Source: Methanomassiliicoccus sp. (GTDB lineage: Archaea; Thermoplasmatota; Thermoplasmata; Methanomassiliicoccales; Methanomassiliicoccaceae). From it: a stretch of DNA of 64,000 nt. How positions within the stretch are numbered: position 1 is the first letter of the stretch; the number at the start of each line of letters is the position of its first letter. The position numbers and the translations under genes are program-made. The DNA lies in NCBI GenBank assembly GCA_016109435.1, contig JAEILR010000020.1, forward strand, positions 62,001 through 126,000, given 5' to 3'. Of the stretch, positions 8,708-17,007 are shown one piece after another. Below the pieces are notes generated by a model, which did not search any database, was not told where the DNA came from, and saw only the letters and a program-made list of their open reading frames with translations.

Positions 8708-9088
8708 TCAGTGTGACTGGCTTGGGGGCTCCCGGGTCCACACGTCCTTGTCGATGGAATCATAGATGGCGGCCATCTCGTCCTGCACCGGTTTGCTCTC
8801 TTCCGGTATCGACGCGAGGCGGGAGATCTGGTCCTTCTTAAGTAACCAATAGTGGATCCTCCACATCTTGCCCTTCTTGAGATGTACCTCTTCCTCGGTG
8901 GTGGTAACGAACCCCTCCTCCTCGAGCATGTAGAACACGTCCCGGTCCTCGGAGGTGAGGCGGTTGTCTATCACCGAATCGGTGTAGCCGAAAAAGCTCA
9001 TGGTGTACTCGGCCAAGCGTTTGATGTCGCTTTCCTGCATCCCCTTCTTGCCCAGCGTGTTCTTCAACGCTAAGACAAGCTCCTCCAT
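8708..9088 (-). CDS. DUF6015-like small helical protein, copy 1
   Basis: 126 residues, homologous to the gene at 52558-52935. Shared landmarks are the ALKN/AIKN helix, FFGYTDSVIDN against YFGFDDEIIDN, the DRDVFYMLEEEGF segment, WRIHYW against WRVFYW and the C-terminal AIYDS...VWTR. The YxMLEEEGF-type segment resembles a winged helix, so DNA or RNA binding is possible. Assignment to DUF6015 is from memory. ATG 9088 is preferred over ATG 9103 because GGTGG lies 5 nt upstream and the paralogue starts at the same point. A strong A/T TATA region is near 9165-9175. Confidence 0.7.
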   Translation of the reverse strand: MEELVLALKNTLGKKGMQESDIKRLAEYTMSFFGYTDSVIDNRLTSEDRDVFYMLEEEGFVTTTEEEVHLKKGKMWRIHYWLLKKDQISRLASIPEESKPVQDEMAAIYDSIDKDVWTREPPSQSH

Positions 9089-9231
9089 ACTTACCACCGA
9101 CATGTAATTACAATGGGAGGCTGCCCGTTAAATAACTTTCTGGATAATCATCCGTTTGTAATAATAATTATATATCGCTTTGACCGCGACGCCTGCGGGG
9201 GGACGAGCCAGTACCGCGAAGGTGATCGAGG

Positions 9232-9525
9232 TCAATCATCGCCGTCGCTATCGTCGGCGAGCAGACCTCCCCGACCCCAGATGCGGAAGTAGATCGCGAA
9301 CTGGAGGACGGCCACGGCCACGGCGGCCATGGCCGCCACAAGGGCGTTGGTGTGGAGGACCCTCCGCATCTCCAGGAAGATGAAAACGTCCAGGAACAGG
9401 CAGGCCAACCAGTACCAGCTGCGGGCGTACTTCTTGAGGAGCCAGTCCCTCCACCCGAGGTCCTCGGGCGGTGGCTCCGCCTCCGGAGCCTTCGATTCCA
9501 CCTCTACTTTGCGTTTCTGCGCCAT
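9232..9525 (-). CDS. small membrane protein at the end of the opp operon
   Basis: 97 residues. A charged, proline-rich N-terminus (MAQKRKVEVESKAPEAEPPP) is followed by two close hydrophobic helices (about 47-60 and 66-86) and an acidic tail. The ATG lies 2 bp after the oppF stop codon, so it is co-transcribed with the transporter. Function unknown; an accessory role for the transporter is a positional inference only. Confidence 0.65.
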   Translation of the reverse strand: MAQKRKVEVESKAPEAEPPPEDLGWRDWLLKKYARSWYWLACLFLDVFIFLEMRRVLHTNALVAAMAAVAVAVLQFAIYFRIWGRGGLLADDSDGDD

Positions 9526-9527
9526 GG

Positions 9528-10649
9528 CTACTTCTTGTCCCAAAAGTGGCAGGCCACGAAGTGTTCCCCGCCGATGTTGATCAGGGGCGGGACCTCGATC
9601 TCGCACTTGCCCTGGCGGCGCTTGCACCGGGTGTGGAACCGGCAGCCCGAAGGCGGGTTGGCCGGCGACGGTATCTCCCCGGCCAGCGGGACCCTCTCCC
9701 GTTTAAGGTCGGGGTCCGGCACCGGAATGGATGACAGCAGCGCCTGGGTGTAGGGATGATAAGGGCTCGAGTACAGCTCCTCCTTGGGCGCGGACTCTAC
9801 GATCTTACCCAGGTACATGACGTTGATCCTGTCGCACATGTAATGGATGGTGCTCAGGTCGTGGGATATGAACAGGTAGGTCAGGCCGAAGGACGACTGC
9901 AGGTCATTGAGCATGTTCAGGATCTGGGCCTGCACCGACATGTCCAGTGCCGAGGTCGGCTCGTCCAGGACCACCAGTTCAGGATTGAGCGCGAGGGCCC
10001 GGGCCACCCCGATCCTCTGCCTTTGGCCTCCGGAGAACTCGTGGGGGAACCGGTACAGATGTTCGGGGTTGAGCCCGACGGCCTCCATGAGGTTCTTGGC
10101 CCGGTCCCGCAGTTCCTGACCGCGGGCCACGCCGTGGATCTGCAGCGGCTCGCTGACGATGTCCTTGATGAGCATGCGGGGGTTGAGGGACGAATAGGGG
10201 TCCTGGAACACGATCTGCATGTTCCTGCGCATGTGCCGCAGCTCTTCCGATGAGCGACCTTCCAAGGCATACCGGTTGCGGATATCCTTGAGCGCGGCTT
10301 CGATGTCCGCCCGCTCTTCCTTAGAGCCTGAGGAATGGCCGTTGTTCCCCCCCATATCCAGCTCCGCCTGCTGGGCCTCTAGCTGGTCCAATCTCGCCCT
10401 GGCCTCAGCCGGCAGCTTCCAGTAGATATTGCCTCCGGTCGGCCGAGTAAGGTGGAGCACGCACCTTCCGGTGGTGGTCTTCCCGCAGCCGCTCTCACCG
10501 ACGAGGCCGAGGGTCTCGCCCTTGCGGATGTAGAAGTTGACGTCGTCCACCGCCCTCACTGAGGACGAGCCGCGGGAGAAAAGCCCCTTGCGGATGGGGA
10601 AGTACTTCTTCAGCCCCCGGACGTCTATGATAATATCATCTCCGTTCAA
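9528..10649 (-). CDS. oppF: oligopeptide/dipeptide ABC transporter ATP-binding protein
   Basis: 373-residue ATPase. Walker A GESGCGKT is at 51-58, the Q-loop FQD near 148-150, followed by the signature FSGGQRQR, Walker B LVVLDEP and the switch histidine ISHD. The C-terminal Opp extension carries CRFHTRC. A charged insertion of about 65 residues separates Walker A and the Q-loop (about 75-140), longer than usual. The start is TTG 10649, whose last bases form the TGA stop of oppD, with GAGGTGG just upstream; the longer open frame upstream is the antisense of oppD-type sequence in another frame and has no homology. Confidence 0.9.
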   Translation of the reverse strand: MNGDDIIIDVRGLKKYFPIRKGLFSRGSSSVRAVDDVNFYIRKGETLGLVGESGCGKTTTGRCVLHLTRPTGGNIYWKLPAEARARLDQLEAQQAELDMGGNNGHSSGSKEERADIEAALKDIRNRYALEGRSSEELRHMRRNMQIVFQDPYSSLNPRMLIKDIVSEPLQIHGVARGQELRDRAKNLMEAVGLNPEHLYRFPHEFSGGQRQRIGVARALALNPELVVLDEPTSALDMSVQAQILNMLNDLQSSFGLTYLFISHDLSTIHYMCDRINVMYLGKIVESAPKEELYSSPYHPYTQALLSSIPVPDPDLKRERVPLAGEIPSPANPPSGCRFHTRCKRRQGKCEIEVPPLINIGGEHFVACHFWDKK

Positions 10650-12052
10650 TTCGCCACCTCCGTGTACAGGTGGCAGGCCACGGAATGTCCGGGAGTTATC
10701 TCTGTCATCCTGGGCTTCTCCTGGGTGCAGATGCCCATGGAGTAGGGGCAGCGAGGATGGAACCGGCATCCGGTAGGCGGCTTGGCCAGGTTGGGCACGT
10801 TTCCCTCGATGGTCTCCAAGCGGGGGAGGTCGGTGTCGATCCTGGGTATGGCCGCCAGAAGTCCAAGGGTGTAGGGATGGAGGGGTTCTTTGAACAGCTC
10901 GCGCTTCGACGACAGCTCGACGATGTTGCCGGCGTACATCACACCCACGCGGTCGCATATCTCGGCGATGATTCCGAGGTTGTGGGTGATCATGAGGATT
11001 GTCGTGCCGGTGTCCTTCTGCAGCTCCCTCATGAGCTTGATGATCTGTGCCTGGATAGTGACGTCCAGGGCGGTGGTCGGCTCGTCGGCGATGAGCAGCT
11101 GGGGCTTGCAGGCCAGGGCCATGGCTATCATGACCCTCTGCTGCATCCCGCCCGACAGCTCGTAGGGATAGGAGGTCGACACGTTCACCGGATCGGGGAC
11201 CCGGACCAGGCGGAGCATGTTGACCGCCCGCTCGTTGGCTTCGTACTTCATTGGCTTCTCGTACCTTCGGACCAGGGGGATCCTCGACATCACCCTGAGC
11301 ATACGGTCGTTAGGGTTCGCCTTCATGCGCTTGTATAGTTTGCCGTAGGCGTCCAGCTTGATCCGGCTGGCTGACGGCATGAGCTTGACCGCGAAGCTGC
11401 CATTGCATTGGGGGCAGTACTCGGCGTTGTAGTCAACCTGGGTGTTGCAGTTGGAACAGTGAAGGTCCCTGCCCCCCTTGTCGACCTTCTTTACATGGTT
11501 GTAGTCGTTCAGAGCGCTCTTCTGTCGCTCGATCCTCTCCAGGACCGCGGTTGCCAGTTCGGCGCGCTCGTGAAGAAGGATGGCCTCGGAGATCTGGTAT
11601 CCGGCGGTGAACACCGGGTTCAGGGAGCTCATGGGCTCCTGGAAGATCATGGAGATGGCCTTGCCGCGCACCTTGCGGAGGTCGTCCTCAGGCTTGCGGA
11701 CGATATCGTATTCCTCCAGCTCTTCCTTGATCTCGTGCCTGAGGCGGATCGCTTCGGGGTGGTCGTCGTCCATGTTCTTGATCTTCTCGTCCACCCTCTC
11801 CTTCTTCATCTTGACGCCGGGAGGCATGTTGAACAGGATGTGTCCCTTCTCGATCTTGCCCGGCGGACTGGGCACCAGCCGTAGGATGGAGTTGGCGGTC
11901 ACGCTCTTGCCGCAGCCGCTCTCTCCCACCAGGCCCATGGCCTCGCCCCGGTTGATCTTTAGGTTGACCCCGTCCAGGGCATATACTATCCCGGACTTGG
12001 TGTAGAAGTTGACATACAGGTCTTCGATCTCGATGATGGTCTCAGGGTCCAT
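10646..12052 (-). CDS. oppD: oligopeptide/dipeptide ABC transporter ATP-binding protein with zinc-ribbon insertion
   Basis: 468 residues, against roughly 330 for most OppD/DppD proteins. Walker A GESGCGKS is at 43-50, the Q-loop FQEP at 137-140, signature LSGGM at 299-303, then LLIADEP and the switch-histidine segment MITHN; the C-terminal CRFHPRC extension is present. The excess length is a charged segment before the Q-loop (about 75-130) and an insertion of about 110 residues between Q-loop and signature (about 160-270). The latter contains a four-cysteine zinc ribbon (C199, C202, C213, C216). ATG 12052 has GAGGTAAG upstream and lies 4 bp from the oppC stop. Confidence 0.9.
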   Translation of the reverse strand: MDPETIIEIEDLYVNFYTKSGIVYALDGVNLKINRGEAMGLVGESGCGKSVTANSILRLVPSPPGKIEKGHILFNMPPGVKMKKERVDEKIKNMDDDHPEAIRLRHEIKEELEEYDIVRKPEDDLRKVRGKAISMIFQEPMSSLNPVFTAGYQISEAILLHERAELATAVLERIERQKSALNDYNHVKKVDKGGRDLHCSNCNTQVDYNAEYCPQCNGSFAVKLMPSASRIKLDAYGKLYKRMKANPNDRMLRVMSRIPLVRRYEKPMKYEANERAVNMLRLVRVPDPVNVSTSYPYELSGGMQQRVMIAMALACKPQLLIADEPTTALDVTIQAQIIKLMRELQKDTGTTILMITHNLGIIAEICDRVGVMYAGNIVELSSKRELFKEPLHPYTLGLLAAIPRIDTDLPRLETIEGNVPNLAKPPTGCRFHPRCPYSMGICTQEKPRMTEITPGHSVACHLYTEVAN

Positions 12053-12056
12053 GTTC

Positions 12057-13040
12057 TTACCTCCTCGACCTCGGGTCCAGTATGTCCCTCAGTCCGTCGC
12101 CCAGAAGGCTGAAGCCCATGGTGAACATCAATATCATCATGGCCGGGAAGGTCACCACCCACCACGGGGTGTAGTTCTGCCCCTCGAAGGGGACGGTGCT
12201 CAGGAACCAACCCTGTCCGTCAGAGACCATCCTGCCCCACTCCGCGTAACCGCTCGGCACACCGAACCCGATATAGCTCAGGCTGGCAGCGACTAGGGCT
12301 ACAGCGCCAAGGTCCAGGGTGATGCTGACGATAAGGGGGGAGAGGGAATTGGGGACGATATGCCTGAACAGGATGCGGCCCCTGTTGCTGCCGATGGCCT
12401 TGGCCGCCTCCACATATGTGCTCTCCCTGATGGTGAGCACCTGTCCCCGGATCAGCCGGGCATAGCCTGGCCACCACACCAGGATCAGAGCGAACATCAT
12501 GTTCTCCAGACTTCTGGTCAGGATGGAGGCGATGGCCATGGCCATGATCAGGGCGGGCAGAGAGAGGAAGATGTCGGTGAACCTCATCAGTATCTCGTCG
12601 ATGACGCCCCCATAGTAGCCAGCGATTGCGCCGACCACCAGGCCGATAAGGGCCGCGGTTAGCACCACGAAAAGCGATGTGGTTATGGTCGTTCTGGCTC
12701 CCCAGACAACGCCGTAGTAGATGTCCGCGCCCATCTCGCCGGTCCCCATGGGGTGGCCCTCGATGAACGGCGGCTTGGGAAGATCGAAATCCCTGGGTAT
12801 GTACATGGGATCGACACCCGAAGGGGGCGCGAGGAACGGGGCGAGCAGGGCGACGATGATAATGCCGATGATCAATATGAGCCCAAATAGCGCAGTCCAG
12901 TTGTGGCGGATGAGGTCCCAGGAGTTCTTCCACTCCTTGATCCGCGGACGCAGTTCGGCCGATATGTCATCGAAACTGATGGTCGATGATGATGCCGTTG
13001 ATGCAACGGGCACCGGGTGAGACTCGGTGGTTGTGGCCAT
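12057..13040 (-). CDS. oppC: oligopeptide/dipeptide ABC transporter permease
   Basis: 327-residue permease with six predicted helices. The N-terminal OppC_N segment (about 40-80) is followed by the inner-membrane permease domain and the cytoplasmic EAA loop (YVEAAKAIGSNRGRILFRHI), which docks the ATPases. ATG 13040 is chosen because GGGGTGATC precedes it; an upstream start would add 10 residues. The gene sits 4 bp after oppB. Confidence 0.92.
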   Translation of the reverse strand: MATTTESHPVPVASTASSSTISFDDISAELRPRIKEWKNSWDLIRHNWTALFGLILIIGIIIVALLAPFLAPPSGVDPMYIPRDFDLPKPPFIEGHPMGTGEMGADIYYGVVWGARTTITTSLFVVLTAALIGLVVGAIAGYYGGVIDEILMRFTDIFLSLPALIMAMAIASILTRSLENMMFALILVWWPGYARLIRGQVLTIRESTYVEAAKAIGSNRGRILFRHIVPNSLSPLIVSITLDLGAVALVAASLSYIGFGVPSGYAEWGRMVSDGQGWFLSTVPFEGQNYTPWWVVTFPAMMILMFTMGFSLLGDGLRDILDPRSRR

Positions 13041-13044
13041 TTGA

Positions 13045-14070
13045 TCACCCCAGCTTGACCCTTGGGTCAAGATATGCGTACATAATGTCCACGATAAGGT
13101 TCGCTATCACGTAGATGAACGCGATCAGCAGACAGAATCCCAGGATCGAGGCGGTGTCCATCCTCTTGATGGAGTTGGCTGACCACCTTCCAAGCCCAGG
13201 CCATGAAAAGATGGATTCAGTGAGCACAGCACCGCTCAGCAGAGCGCCAAAAGCCAACCCGACCACCGTGGTGGTCGGTATGAGCGCGTTCTTGCGCGCA
13301 TGCTTCTTGATGACCACCTTCTCCGGGAGCCCCTTCGCCCGAGCGGTCTTGATATAATCCAACTGTAGGACCTCCAGCATGCTGTTTCTCTGCATCCTTA
13401 GAATGAGAGCTATGCTGGCAAAGGACAGAGTGACCGCCGGGAGGATAAGGTGCCATAGGACGTCGGCGAAGAGATCCAGGTTCCCGATCGCCAGGGAGTC
13501 CAATGTGTAGAACCCTGTGGCCATTTGGTTGGGTACTACCCTTGAGAGCACGAAGCTCATGCTCGTCCTGCCTCCGTCGGGAGCCAGATGGAGTGTGTTG
13601 TAAAAGATGACCAGCAGCATGAGACCGAGCCAGAACACCGGGATGGAGACCCCGAGGAGCGATACCAACCGAGTGGAGTGGTCGAACGGCTTGTTCTTTT
13701 TGACCGCCGACACCGTTCCGAGGAATATGCCTATGATGATGGCGATTATTATGCTGGTCAGAGCCAGCTCAAATGTTGCAGGTAGATAATAAGCGATGGC
13801 ATCAGTGACCGGCATGGTGGCGGTCTTGGACCAGCCCCAGTCCATGTTGAGAATGCCATTGAACCAGTACAGGTACTGAACGTAAGCGGGCTCATTGAAA
13901 TGATACTTATCGTAGACATCGGCGATCTGGGAAGCGCTCATCTTTTCATTGATGTACGCAGCGGCAGGGTCCCCGGTCATACGTGTCAGGGTGAAGATGA
14001 TGAGAGAAACCCCGATGAGGACGGGAATTATCATCAACAGTCGCCTGAAAATGTACCTTTTTAGGCCCAT
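13045..14070 (-). CDS. oppB: oligopeptide/dipeptide ABC transporter permease
   Basis: 341-residue permease starting MGLKRYIFRRLLMIIPVLIG, the typical OppB/DppB N-terminus, with six helices and the EAA-type loop (YIKTARAKGLPEKVVIKKHA). It is the first gene of the oppBCDF unit and has its own promoter (TATA at 14099-14108), separate from oppA. No strong Shine-Dalgarno is visible before ATG 14070. Confidence 0.93.
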   Translation of the reverse strand: MGLKRYIFRRLLMIIPVLIGVSLIIFTLTRMTGDPAAAYINEKMSASQIADVYDKYHFNEPAYVQYLYWFNGILNMDWGWSKTATMPVTDAIAYYLPATFELALTSIIIAIIIGIFLGTVSAVKKNKPFDHSTRLVSLLGVSIPVFWLGLMLLVIFYNTLHLAPDGGRTSMSFVLSRVVPNQMATGFYTLDSLAIGNLDLFADVLWHLILPAVTLSFASIALILRMQRNSMLEVLQLDYIKTARAKGLPEKVVIKKHARKNALIPTTTVVGLAFGALLSGAVLTESIFSWPGLGRWSANSIKRMDTASILGFCLLIAFIYVIANLIVDIMYAYLDPRVKLG

Positions 14071-14098
14071 TAGAATCGCTTCTGAGAGCCGCTCAACG

Positions 14099-14108
14099 CT
14101 ATATAAAA
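14099..14108 (-). promoter_or_regulatory. TATA box of oppBCDF
   Basis: The minus strand reads TTTATATAGC, placing the transcription start near 14078, shortly before ATG 14070. It indicates independent transcription of the permease/ATPase genes from oppA. Confidence 0.55.
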
Positions 14109-14183
14109 CATATGATTGTTGTCCCTCCCATAAATACTAAAAATGAAGGTGCTGGACAAAGATAGTTATCACTAGGTTTACAT

Positions 14184-14191
14184 AAAAAAAA
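14184..14191 (-). terminator. oligo-T terminator after oppA
   Basis: Eight A residues on the plus strand give a run of eight T on the oppA coding strand, 18 nt past the stop codon. Oligo-T tracts are the usual archaeal termination signal. It would separate oppA from oppB. Confidence 0.6.
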
Positions 14192-14209
14192 GGAAGGGTT
14201 TGAAAGGGT

Positions 14210-16066
14210 TTAGTCCCAGAGCCTGACCGCGGCGGACAGCTCGTCCAGCACGGTTGCGGAGGAGGTGTTGTCGGTCGGGGTCTTGGCGGCCTTCAGGTAC
14301 TCCTTCGCCTTCTCGATGGAGTACTCGTAGATGGGGACATCAGCGCTGTAGCCGAACATGCCCTGGGGGATAGCCCCGTTAGGCTGGATGGCCGTGTTCT
14401 GCATGGTGTTGTTGATGTACACGGCGTAGTTGAACGCATGCGCAAAGGCCAGCCTGACGTTCTTGTCAGCGAAGAAGTCCGAGGGGACATTGGTCAGGTC
14501 AGGGTTGGCGCCGGTCAGGTTCAGCTTCTGGTTCAGACCCAGGAAGTCCACATTGAAGGACGGGGAGCCGGTTTTCAGCTCGACTCCGCTCATCGCCTCA
14601 ACGCTGGTCTTCTGGTTGCGGGGGATGGCCGCGGCGTCGACATCACCGTTCTGCAGCTGCAGGAGCCTGGTGTTAACATCAGGCGTCTGGGAGATGATCA
14701 CGTGGGCCAGCTCAGCAGGGGTCCTCCAGTAGTTGTCGTTCCTGTCCAGGTTGAAGTAGGCGTCAGTGGCGACAGTGCCGAGGGTGAACGGTCCGGTCCC
14801 CATCATGTGGGTGGACATGTACGTATACCCGGCCTTGCTCTGACCGCCGTTAGCTTCGACGTACGCCTTGGAAACGATCGAGCCGGCGTTGAAGGCCAGC
14901 GCGCTCAGGAACGCAGGGTACGCCTGGGTCAGGTTGAACTGCACGGTGTCGCTGTCGACCATCCAGACCGCGGCGTCGCACATGGCCTGAGTGATCTCAG
15001 GCTGCAGGACACCGGCGTCAGTATAGGTGGCCATTCCGTAGTCGTAGTAGTCAGGTATCAGGACCTGTCCGTACATCCAGAACGGTCCGTGGGGGTCGTT
15101 CAGCATCAGACCGCGGTCGAAGCTGTACTTGACATCCTCAGCGGTCAGGGGGGTCCCGTCGCTGAACTCGACACCGGAGCGGATGTTGAAGGTGTAGGTT
15201 AGACCATCCGCGGACAGCAGGCCGTTCTCGATGGTGGGGACCTCGGTCGCCAGCATCGGGACCAGTTCGCTAGCGGAACTCCCGTTGTACCAGACCAGGG
15301 TCTCGTACACGTTCTGGAGCAGCTCGCCGCCGACGGTCTCGTAGTCGACCGCGGGGTCGAAGCTCTCAGCGTTCCCGCCGATGGTCGAGTACCTGAAGGT
15401 GTCGGCCATGGGTGCGGAAGCATCCTTGCTCAGGACATAATAGTACAGATTGGAGTACATCGGGTTGAAGTAATAACCGTTTACCCAATCCTTCTGGACG
15501 GCAAAGTTGGTTGCCTGAGCGGTCCAGACGAAGCAGCACTCCTCGAACATGTCCATGCTGATCTCCTTGTACAGCGCGGCCCTCTGGGTCTCATCGAGCT
15601 CAGCGGCAGCGGCGGTGATCATGGCGTCAAGGGTCGCGTTGTTGTAGTTGATCATCGACGCGTAGGTCCCGCCAGAGAGATAGAAAGGCTGGACGTAGTC
15701 GTCGGGATCGGCGAAGTCAGGGGCCCATCCCAGGAACATGGCGGCCATCTTGCCGGTCTTCCTGTACTCGAGATAGTTGGACCACTCGAGGGGGGTGACG
15801 GTGACCTTGATCTTGCCGGGGTTCAGAGATTCCAAACCGGTCTTGATCAGTTCGCAAGCAGTCTGACGGGCAGTGTTGCCGGAGTTATAGAATACCTCCA
15901 GGTTAAAGCCCTCATCAAGCCAATTGTCTGCCTTCTTGGCCTGGCCCTGATTTCCAAGGACCAAGACAGCAGCGCCGATGGCGGCAACAAGAAGTATTGC
16001 CACCACGACGATGGCGAGTAATTTCTTGCTGATGCCCTTCTTAGCAGCAGGTGCACTACCTTCCAT
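14210..16066 (-). CDS. oppA: circularly permuted oligopeptide-binding protein (SBP family 5)
   Basis: 618-residue membrane-anchored binding protein for the adjacent transporter, with an N-terminal lysine-rich segment and one membrane helix (about 15-38). The domain order is unusual. Residues about 52-214 match the C-terminal part of family-5 binding proteins (FNLEVFYNSGN, WSNYLEY, GWAPDFADPDDY, then the family C-terminus GYYFNPMYSNLYYYVLSK). Residues about 221-595 then match the family N-terminus and centre (FRYSTIGGNAESFDP, FSDGTPLTAEDVKYSFDR, NVRLAFAHAFNYAVYINN) and end at the IEKAKEYLKAA helix. The segments total one complete domain, so this is a circular permutation, not a truncation. AGGAGGAAA precedes ATG 16066. 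Confidence 0.9.
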   Translation of the reverse strand: MEGSAPAAKKGISKKLLAIVVVAILLVAAIGAAVLVLGNQGQAKKADNWLDEGFNLEVFYNSGNTARQTACELIKTGLESLNPGKIKVTVTPLEWSNYLEYRKTGKMAAMFLGWAPDFADPDDYVQPFYLSGGTYASMINYNNATLDAMITAAAAELDETQRAALYKEISMDMFEECCFVWTAQATNFAVQKDWVNGYYFNPMYSNLYYYVLSKDASAPMADTFRYSTIGGNAESFDPAVDYETVGGELLQNVYETLVWYNGSSASELVPMLATEVPTIENGLLSADGLTYTFNIRSGVEFSDGTPLTAEDVKYSFDRGLMLNDPHGPFWMYGQVLIPDYYDYGMATYTDAGVLQPEITQAMCDAAVWMVDSDTVQFNLTQAYPAFLSALAFNAGSIVSKAYVEANGGQSKAGYTYMSTHMMGTGPFTLGTVATDAYFNLDRNDNYWRTPAELAHVIISQTPDVNTRLLQLQNGDVDAAAIPRNQKTSVEAMSGVELKTGSPSFNVDFLGLNQKLNLTGANPDLTNVPSDFFADKNVRLAFAHAFNYAVYINNTMQNTAIQPNGAIPQGMFGYSADVPIYEYSIEKAKEYLKAAKTPTDNTSSATVLDELSAAVRLWD

Positions 16067-16071
16067 TCAGT

Positions 16072-16150
16072 TTCCTCCTAATCTTTCTCTTCCCTTTATG
16101 AAAAATGGGAGAGACATTGCCCATAGTATCAGTTCTGTGCTATATAAAAA
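16072..16150 (-). promoter_or_regulatory. oppA promoter and ribosome-binding site
   Basis: On the minus strand a TATA box TTTTTATATAGC covers 16139-16150, predicting a start near 16119 and a leader of about 50 nt. AGGAGGAAA at 16072-16080 is a strong Shine-Dalgarno, fitting a highly translated binding protein. Further upstream (16151-16250) the DNA is A/T rich with no gene. Confidence 0.65.
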
Positions 16151-16317
16151 TTGTCGGACATTTCTTAAAACCTTTAGTATACCCAGTAGGTTTATAATTT
16201 TATTTATTATTATATTACTTACGCTTTCCGACAAGGTATAATTATCAAAAAGTTGAGCATCGGACCCATACCTCGGCGAGCGCCGGGCCACGTGTCTGGT
16301 ATGACACAATACTACAA

Positions 16318-17007
16318 TTATCCGTCGGAATAATCGGCAGGGTGCAGCCTCACCCCGGGAGGATTGATGCCCCAAATAAACTCCCTTGATAAGCGAAGTT
16401 TCCTGCGCTTGACCTCCGGGTCCCTTCCGCCCTTGGGCCTTGGCCGTTCTAGATCAAAGCCGAGCAACCAAATGTTCTCAGCTCCGAAATGGCGAGCTAG
16501 CATGACCGCGCGGTCCCCGTCGGTGAACCCTCCGAAGTTATAGATGCCTTCGAACGGGCGGGACTGAGTGGTGGGTGTGAGAAGACCGGAGAACCACGGG
16601 ACGTACCGTTCCAGGTGTTCGATGTTGTCACCGTGGGCGAGAACGACGACCACCGCTCCCTGGGCGCTCGCCGCGAGCTGATCGGCCACATCTCCGTCCA
16701 GATCGGTCACGATGATGTCGGGGGCCCTACCCCTGCAGTGCATGATCTTGGAGGTCGCCCCGTCGGCGGCGATGACCGTGCCCCGCAGTTCCGCCCTCAG
16801 CAGCTCCTTTTCCAGTCCAGGGCCGTCGCCCAGAATGGTGACCTCCTTTCCGATGCGGCGACGGAGGCATTCCGGAGCGCAGATCCTCTTCCCGCGGCAC
16901 AGGCGATGGAGAACGCGGGCGGCCTTCTCGTCCTCCTGTACCGAGAACTTGAACTCGTCCACGATCCGTAGGTAGCGAGGTTCCCACTCAGAGTAGTCCA
17001 AGCTCAC
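16318..17007 (-). CDS. mptE: archaeal 6-hydroxymethyl-7,8-dihydropterin pyrophosphokinase
   Basis: 229 residues of the DUF115/MptE type, which activates 6-hydroxymethyl-dihydropterin with ATP in tetrahydromethanopterin (or folate) synthesis. Recognisable are VTILGDGPG (55-63), AADGAT (80-85), the acidic TDLDG motif (101-105), a GDNIEHL segment and the C-terminal GFDL. The GTG start at 17007 overlaps the TGA of the DUF373 gene by 4 bp (GTGA), so the two are translationally coupled. Confidence 0.85.
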   Translation of the reverse strand: MSLDYSEWEPRYLRIVDEFKFSVQEDEKAARVLHRLCRGKRICAPECLRRRIGKEVTILGDGPGLEKELLRAELRGTVIAADGATSKIMHCRGRAPDIIVTDLDGDVADQLAASAQGAVVVVLAHGDNIEHLERYVPWFSGLLTPTTQSRPFEGIYNFGGFTDGDRAVMLARHFGAENIWLLGFDLERPRPKGGRDPEVKRRKLRLSREFIWGINPPGVRLHPADYSDG

